Assembly (NCBI GenBank): GCA_947631995.1 | Contig: CANRNT010000015.1 | Span: 1-45,717 of the forward strand | Source of the DNA: an uncultured Clostridia bacterium | GTDB taxonomy: Bacteria; Bacillota; Clostridia; Oscillospirales; Ruminococcaceae | Length of the DNA: 45,717 nucleotides | Direction: 5' to 3' | Shown here: positions 42,158 to 45,717 of the stretch, in pieces | Position numbering within the stretch: the stretch's first letter is position 1 | Layout of the letters: every line of letters starts with the position of its first letter | Position numbers and translations under genes: made by a program | The notes under the pieces: generated by a model | Seen by the model: only the letters and a program-made list of their open reading frames with translations | What the model was told of the DNA's origin: nothing | Databases searched by the model: none

Positions 42158-43984
42158 TTATCTTAAATTTGTATTTACCCAATATTCAAACTTATCAACG
42201 TCAAATCTTGCTTTCATCCTGCCGCTGCGTATAAGCGATATTACCTCCGTTGCTTCTTTGAGGCGGTACTGCTGGTCGCCGGGAGCGTGCAGAATAAAGT
42301 TCACAGGGTCAATTTTTTCATTCTTCTGCTGTCTTTTGAAATACTCCACAACAAGCCCCTCAATATTTTGCATACCGCAGCTTTCCATCATCCACATATG
42401 CGTTGTTGCGTTATTATCGTTGAGCACGCATTTTATGTAGTGATCTTTGACCTTTTCATACATTTTCTTGTCGTTTTTGTCAAAGAGATATTCCAAAAAC
42501 AGATCCGCCTGATACCAGTCGCAGTCGATAAGCATATCTGTCCATTTTTCCCTTATCGGCTGATCTATCGGTATCTCGTAAAGCTCATGGGTATACGGTT
42601 CTTTGTCGCGGCTGTCGTACAGTTTGTAAGACATATAATACTTGCCGTCTACGAGATGTATGTTTTTGATCTGTGTTATCGGTGCGCCCATAGCAACGCC
42701 TTTGTTTTTGCCGTTTTTATAATACTCTTTCGTTTCCAGGATACGCTTTTTGAGCAGCCTTGTGCAGTCATCGGTTCCGACTATCATAGCATATATCTCC
42801 GACTGAGCAAAACTGCGGTCTGGAAATTTTTTAGCAAGCTCCAGCGTAAGATCGCAAATACCCTTGTCACGCGTCATTGCAACGGTAGCTTTAAGCGCGA
42901 TGTCAACAAGGTCGAAAACTGAGCTTCTTTCCTGCTCATCCATTTTTTTACAGCAGACTTTTCTCAGAAAGTCCTCGACATCTTTGCCCGTCTTACCGCT
43001 GAACGCGACATAGTCTATGTGTACTCCGAAGCCGTCAGTCTTGTATTTTCCGCCGTCATTGTTGTCAAAAAGTCTGTTGCCTATCTTTGCCGCAAGCCTG
43101 CTTGACCACTCTGAGTGGCTGAACCGTAAATACTCAAGCGTTTCCTGCGGCTTGTCTTTTTCCATTTCCTCAAAAAATTCGCGTGCCTTGTCGCAGTCAA
43201 GACGAGCCAAAGAGTAGTAAGCCTCATCTCTTATCGCGCCTTTTTCGGTCTTTGTAAATTCAATGAGCCTGTCGGCGTTGCTGACATCGTGCCGCAAAGC
43301 GCGAACAAGCAGCTTCTTTACATTCTTTTCGGACTGCGGTATGTTTTCAAGGTAAAAATCATTTGCCTTTTCTTTAGCGATATTATCAATAAGCATAATA
43401 CGCTTTATGGTCTCTTTTTTGCCGTTGGGGTCAAAGCCCTCCATAAGCAGGGGGAGCATATCTTCGCCCATGCCCTCTATTATGTCTTGTGCAGTGTCTG
43501 CAAGCTCCGAATACGAAGCTCCCAAGCACTTAACGAGCGCAGGTTTTACGCGGTAATCCTCAAAAAGCTCCGACTTTTCATCTCTCGCGCTCGTTACAAT
43601 ATTGTAATTTCCGCTGCCTGAGCCAGTAAGAGCATTTATAAGCCGCGATATACTTGAATACGGCGCGTTAATAATTTTAGCGTTATAATCGGTAACTTTC
43701 AGCTTTTCTGCTTCTCCCTCAACATCGACCTTTGCAAGCGTTGTCATTACCGAATCCGTCAGCGACAGCGCGTCAAGCAAGGTTCCTGCCGCGTCATCGC
43801 AGTCACCTGAAGCAAGCTTTGCCGAAAGCTCGTATATCTTCCCGAAAACCGGTGAAGCGTTTTTGAGTGGTGCAAAGGCTTCAACAGCCCTTTTCAGCCT
43901 GAAATTTTCCGAAAGCAGTTCTGCTCCTGCAATGGCAGACGAGCGCAGCTGCGCGCGAAGTTCTGTTATAGCTGTTATATCCAT
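42158..43984 (-). CDS. Alpha-helical (HEAT-like) protein of the MoxR/VWA operon
   Basis: The 608-residue product is predicted almost wholly helical. Paired amphipathic helices recur from about residue 150 to 310 (for example PALVKCLGASYSELADTAQDIIEGMGEDMLPLLMEGFDP and KKLLVRALRHDVSNADRLIEFTKTEKGAIRDEAYYSLARLD), matching HEAT-type repeats. The C-terminal 200 residues (GVAMGAPITQIKNIHLVDGKYYMSYKLYDSRDK onwards) hold a small beta-containing domain and further helices. No catalytic motif is seen. A scaffold role in the complex is likely but inferred. GGAGGTG precedes the ATG. It follows the SWIM gene by 13 bases. Confidence 0.82.
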   Translation of the reverse strand: MDITAITELRAQLRSSAIAGAELLSENFRLKRAVEAFAPLKNASPVFGKIYELSAKLASGDCDDAAGTLLDALSLTDSVMTTLAKVDVEGEAEKLKVTDYNAKIINAPYSSISRLINALTGSGSGNYNIVTSARDEKSELFEDYRVKPALVKCLGASYSELADTAQDIIEGMGEDMLPLLMEGFDPNGKKETIKRIMLIDNIAKEKANDFYLENIPQSEKNVKKLLVRALRHDVSNADRLIEFTKTEKGAIRDEAYYSLARLDCDKAREFFEEMEKDKPQETLEYLRFSHSEWSSRLAAKIGNRLFDNNDGGKYKTDGFGVHIDYVAFSGKTGKDVEDFLRKVCCKKMDEQERSSVFDLVDIALKATVAMTRDKGICDLTLELAKKFPDRSFAQSEIYAMIVGTDDCTRLLKKRILETKEYYKNGKNKGVAMGAPITQIKNIHLVDGKYYMSYKLYDSRDKEPYTHELYEIPIDQPIREKWTDMLIDCDWYQADLFLEYLFDKNDKKMYEKVKDHYIKCVLNDNNATTHMWMMESCGMQNIEGLVVEYFKRQQKNEKIDPVNFILHAPGDQQYRLKEATEVISLIRSGRMKARFDVDKFEYWVNTNLR

Positions 43985-43997
43985 ATTTACACCTCCG

Positions 43998-45461
43998 TCA
44001 GTAAAGAAGTCTTACAACAGTATTTGCGCCGTCGGGTATGATACACATCGGCTGAGCGCATATCCTGTTTTCCGCAGAGTCGTAGTGGAAGCCGCAAAGC
44101 ATAACGCCGTTTTCAAGCAGTTTTCCGTTTGGCAGAGTTTGCAGGCGCTCGGTCATTTTCTGCTCATCGTCAATATCTTTAAGCTCTACGGTGTCGCCGC
44201 CTTTGGAGCGCAGCACCGTTTTTTCGCCTATCTTTTCTATTTCGGAAAAGGCAATAAGCTTATATATAACAGGGCTTGACATCGCATTTTGCAGAAAGTT
44301 CTTTATGCTCTTCATTTCCGCGTTTACGGAATTTGCCGCATACGAGCGCAGCTTGTCAAAGTCGCCGCATGTGAGTTCTGCAAAGCTCGCGCTATCCCAG
44401 CGCACTCTTACATTGCCGTCGCCCGGATAAACAGCCATTGACGGCACCTGCACGACCCCGAAAACCGAGTCTTCCGCTTTTACATATTTTAGCGACTTCA
44501 GCGGGCGGAAGTTCTTTGTCATATAGATGTTTCCGCTGCCGAGCTCTACCCATATGCCGCTTTCGATAAATTCTTTTCTTGCTTCGTCAAAGCTTACAAA
44601 ATACGAAAGCTGTGTAAGACGCACATCTTTCACGCACTTGCCGATAGCCTCCAGCTCGGTAAGCTTCCAGTTGCCGCCAAGCTCTTCGTAAAGCTGGGTA
44701 TCGTCAGCCGCAGGGTCATCGCTTTCAAGCTTTTCCGTGATATATTTCCGCGATTTCTTTATAAGCGAATTAAGCTTTTCCAAAGTGTCTATCGCACAGT
44801 CGTAATGCGAGTCTTTGCTGTCTTTCTGATACTCACTTATCTCGATGATAAGGCGATTGAACAGCCGCTGTATGCCTATGAGATAGTAGTCGCCGAACTG
44901 CTTTGAGAGCTGCTGATAATTTGAAAGCGAAGCGCCGCCCATAGTTCCCAACCCTGCCGACAGAAGCTCTTTTACCGCCTTTTCGCAAAGGTCAATGCCC
45001 TCAAGCTGTTTTTGCAGCTTTTTCTTTTTGGCGGAGTTTGACGTTTTCTTCGCGGCGGCTTTTTTCTTTTCCGTCTTTTCGACATCTTCGGGAGATGTAT
45101 TTTCCGCTTTTTCCGACCTAGCAGCAAGCCTTGCGCGTTTTGTCAGAATATCTTCGGGTATCTCGCAGACCTCAAAGTCCTTATCCGACATCATCTCATA
45201 CATAAGAGCAAGCGAGTGTTTGCAGGGGAATTGCCTGCTCGGGCAGGAACAGCGAAAAACTGGATGGCTTTCGTCTATGTAGTCCGCCGAGGTGATGTAG
45301 GGATTTTTTCCGCTGCCCTTGCATTCACCCATAAAAAATGTGCCGTCCTCTGAGCGGTAACGCTTGATAAAACCACCGCCCGAGGAAATTTTTCTCCCAT
45401 TTGAAGCGGCAGCAGCGTTAGGCGCTAAGGATAAAATGAGTTGTTCTGTGATATTTTTCAT
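43998..45461 (-). CDS. SWIM zinc-finger protein (YehQ-like)
   Basis: The 487-residue product has a SWIM zinc finger, CxC-x6-CxH, at C71, C73, C80 and H82 (FRCSCPSRQFPCKHSLAL), in the same relative place as in YehQ-type proteins. A Lys/Ala-rich, charged linker follows (about 115-150), then a long helical and mixed region with no known motif. SWIM fingers bind DNA, RNA or protein; the target here is unknown. AAAGGAG lies seven bases before the ATG at 45461; the in-frame TTG six bases earlier is less likely. It is the first gene of the five-gene run. Confidence 0.88.
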   Translation of the reverse strand: MKNITEQLILSLAPNAAAASNGRKISSGGGFIKRYRSEDGTFFMGECKGSGKNPYITSADYIDESHPVFRCSCPSRQFPCKHSLALMYEMMSDKDFEVCEIPEDILTKRARLAARSEKAENTSPEDVEKTEKKKAAAKKTSNSAKKKKLQKQLEGIDLCEKAVKELLSAGLGTMGGASLSNYQQLSKQFGDYYLIGIQRLFNRLIIEISEYQKDSKDSHYDCAIDTLEKLNSLIKKSRKYITEKLESDDPAADDTQLYEELGGNWKLTELEAIGKCVKDVRLTQLSYFVSFDEARKEFIESGIWVELGSGNIYMTKNFRPLKSLKYVKAEDSVFGVVQVPSMAVYPGDGNVRVRWDSASFAELTCGDFDKLRSYAANSVNAEMKSIKNFLQNAMSSPVIYKLIAFSEIEKIGEKTVLRSKGGDTVELKDIDDEQKMTERLQTLPNGKLLENGVMLCGFHYDSAENRICAQPMCIIPDGANTVVRLLY

Positions 45462-45524
45462 CGTCAAACTCCTTTCATTTTATAAATAAATCGGGATTTT
45501 ATTTACTATACCTACTTTGCTATC

Positions 45525-45556
45525 GGGGGAGACCCTTTTGGAAAAGGGTCTTCCCC
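45525..45556. repeat. 15-bp-stem palindrome upstream of the SWIM operon
   Basis: Bases 45525-45539 (gggggagaccctttt) pair with 45542-45556 (aaaagggtcttcccc) with one G-T, loop of 2. This is the commonest kind of intergenic repeat core in this group, in my recollection; copy number cannot be seen from one window. Confidence 0.7.
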
Positions 45557-45581
45557 AAACCCCCTCACTAAAACTCATATA

Positions 45582-45672
45582 TTTTTTGGCGAGGGGTAAT
45601 TGTTCTCTTTAAAAAACAGATAAATTACAATTTATCGCTAATTTATGAAAGGAATTACCCCTCGCCAAAAAA
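45582..45672. repeat. MITE-like element with perfect 20-bp inverted ends
   Basis: Bases 45582-45601 (ttttttggcgaggggtaatt) and 45653-45672 are perfect inverted copies enclosing 51 AT-rich bases, which contain a second palindrome (gataaatt-ac-aatttatc, 45619-45636). It is too short to encode a protein. Flanking ATATA occurs near each end but not exactly abutting, so a target duplication is uncertain. Confidence 0.65.
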
Positions 45673-45702
45673 CAATATAAAAGTCTTTGGAATAGGGGTT
45701 AC

Positions 45703-45717
45703 TCTTCCTTCGGAAGA
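45703..45717. repeat. Hairpin at the window edge
   Basis: tcttcc-ttc-ggaaga is a perfect 6-bp stem that reaches the last base, so a longer palindrome may be cut off by the window end. Confidence 0.5.

Noticed and set aside
1-45717. CRISPR array, tRNA, rRNA, prophage or insertion sequence
   Set aside because: No regularly spaced repeats, cloverleaf, rRNA-like or transposase/integrase sequence was seen on either strand.

Overview
The window looks like chromosomal DNA of a low-to-medium G+C, sporulating clostridial Bacillota, most likely an Oscillospiraceae/Ruminococcus-type gut anaerobe. The evidence is a sigma-G gene, a class III (oxygen-sensitive) ribonucleotide reductase with its activase, a DnaD/DnaI-type primosome pair, a tyrosine T-box, GGAGG-type ribosome binding sites and a cytoplasmic GH51 arabinofuranosidase. 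The genus is inference; no rRNA, tRNA, CRISPR array, prophage or insertion sequence was seen.

Layout. Almost everything from 94 to 31196 is on the minus strand. (1) 94-3858: a promoter drives a small membrane-anchored protein, recD2 and comF, followed by two tiny translationally coupled genes whose ribosome binding site lies in a predicted hairpin. (2) 3873-6644: rpsO with its own promoter and a structured leader, then pnp, which carries a one-base frameshift. (3) 6689-11578: a pair of M16-type peptidase homologues, lgt and folD in one operon. (4) 11620-14714: nrdD-nrdG behind a strong promoter with an NrdR-box-like palindrome. (5) 14880-17136: an unassigned three-gene membrane/adaptor lipoprotein operon. 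(6) 17222-24646: one long operon running dnaD, dnaI-like, malQ, lepA, two membrane proteins, hemW. (7) 24670-26681: tyrS and a GNAT acetyltransferase behind a Tyr T-box. (8) 26678-28415: sigG with a sigma-F-like promoter and a Cys-rich, probably spore-associated protein. (9) 28500-31296: a YfhO-family membrane glycosyltransferase. A plus-strand block (31326-35774) holds a ParB-like/BMP fusion, a metallophosphoesterase, a GH51 arabinofuranosidase and a DUF6171-type protein. It converges on metY (35782-37074, minus), which is preceded by a short Met/Cys-containing leader ORF.

The most interesting region is 37334-45461. Five tightly packed minus-strand genes encode a SWIM zinc-finger protein, an alpha-helical (HEAT-like) protein, a YehL-type MoxR AAA+ ATPase, a DUF5682 protein and a CoxE/YehP-type VWA protein, with a possible sixth 57-residue product. 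This matches the poorly understood E. coli yehLMPQ neighbourhood. The DUF5682 protein carries GxxH...E...GxxH motifs that resemble the TIKI/TraB/EreA hydrolase superfamily. The window ends in palindromic repeat DNA, including a 91-bp MITE-like element with perfect 20-bp inverted repeats.

Gene-free stretches over 300 bp: 14568-14947 holds the nrdD promoter, the NrdR-like box and a terminator, with a featureless spacer between; 26367-26677 is the T-box leader and its promoter.
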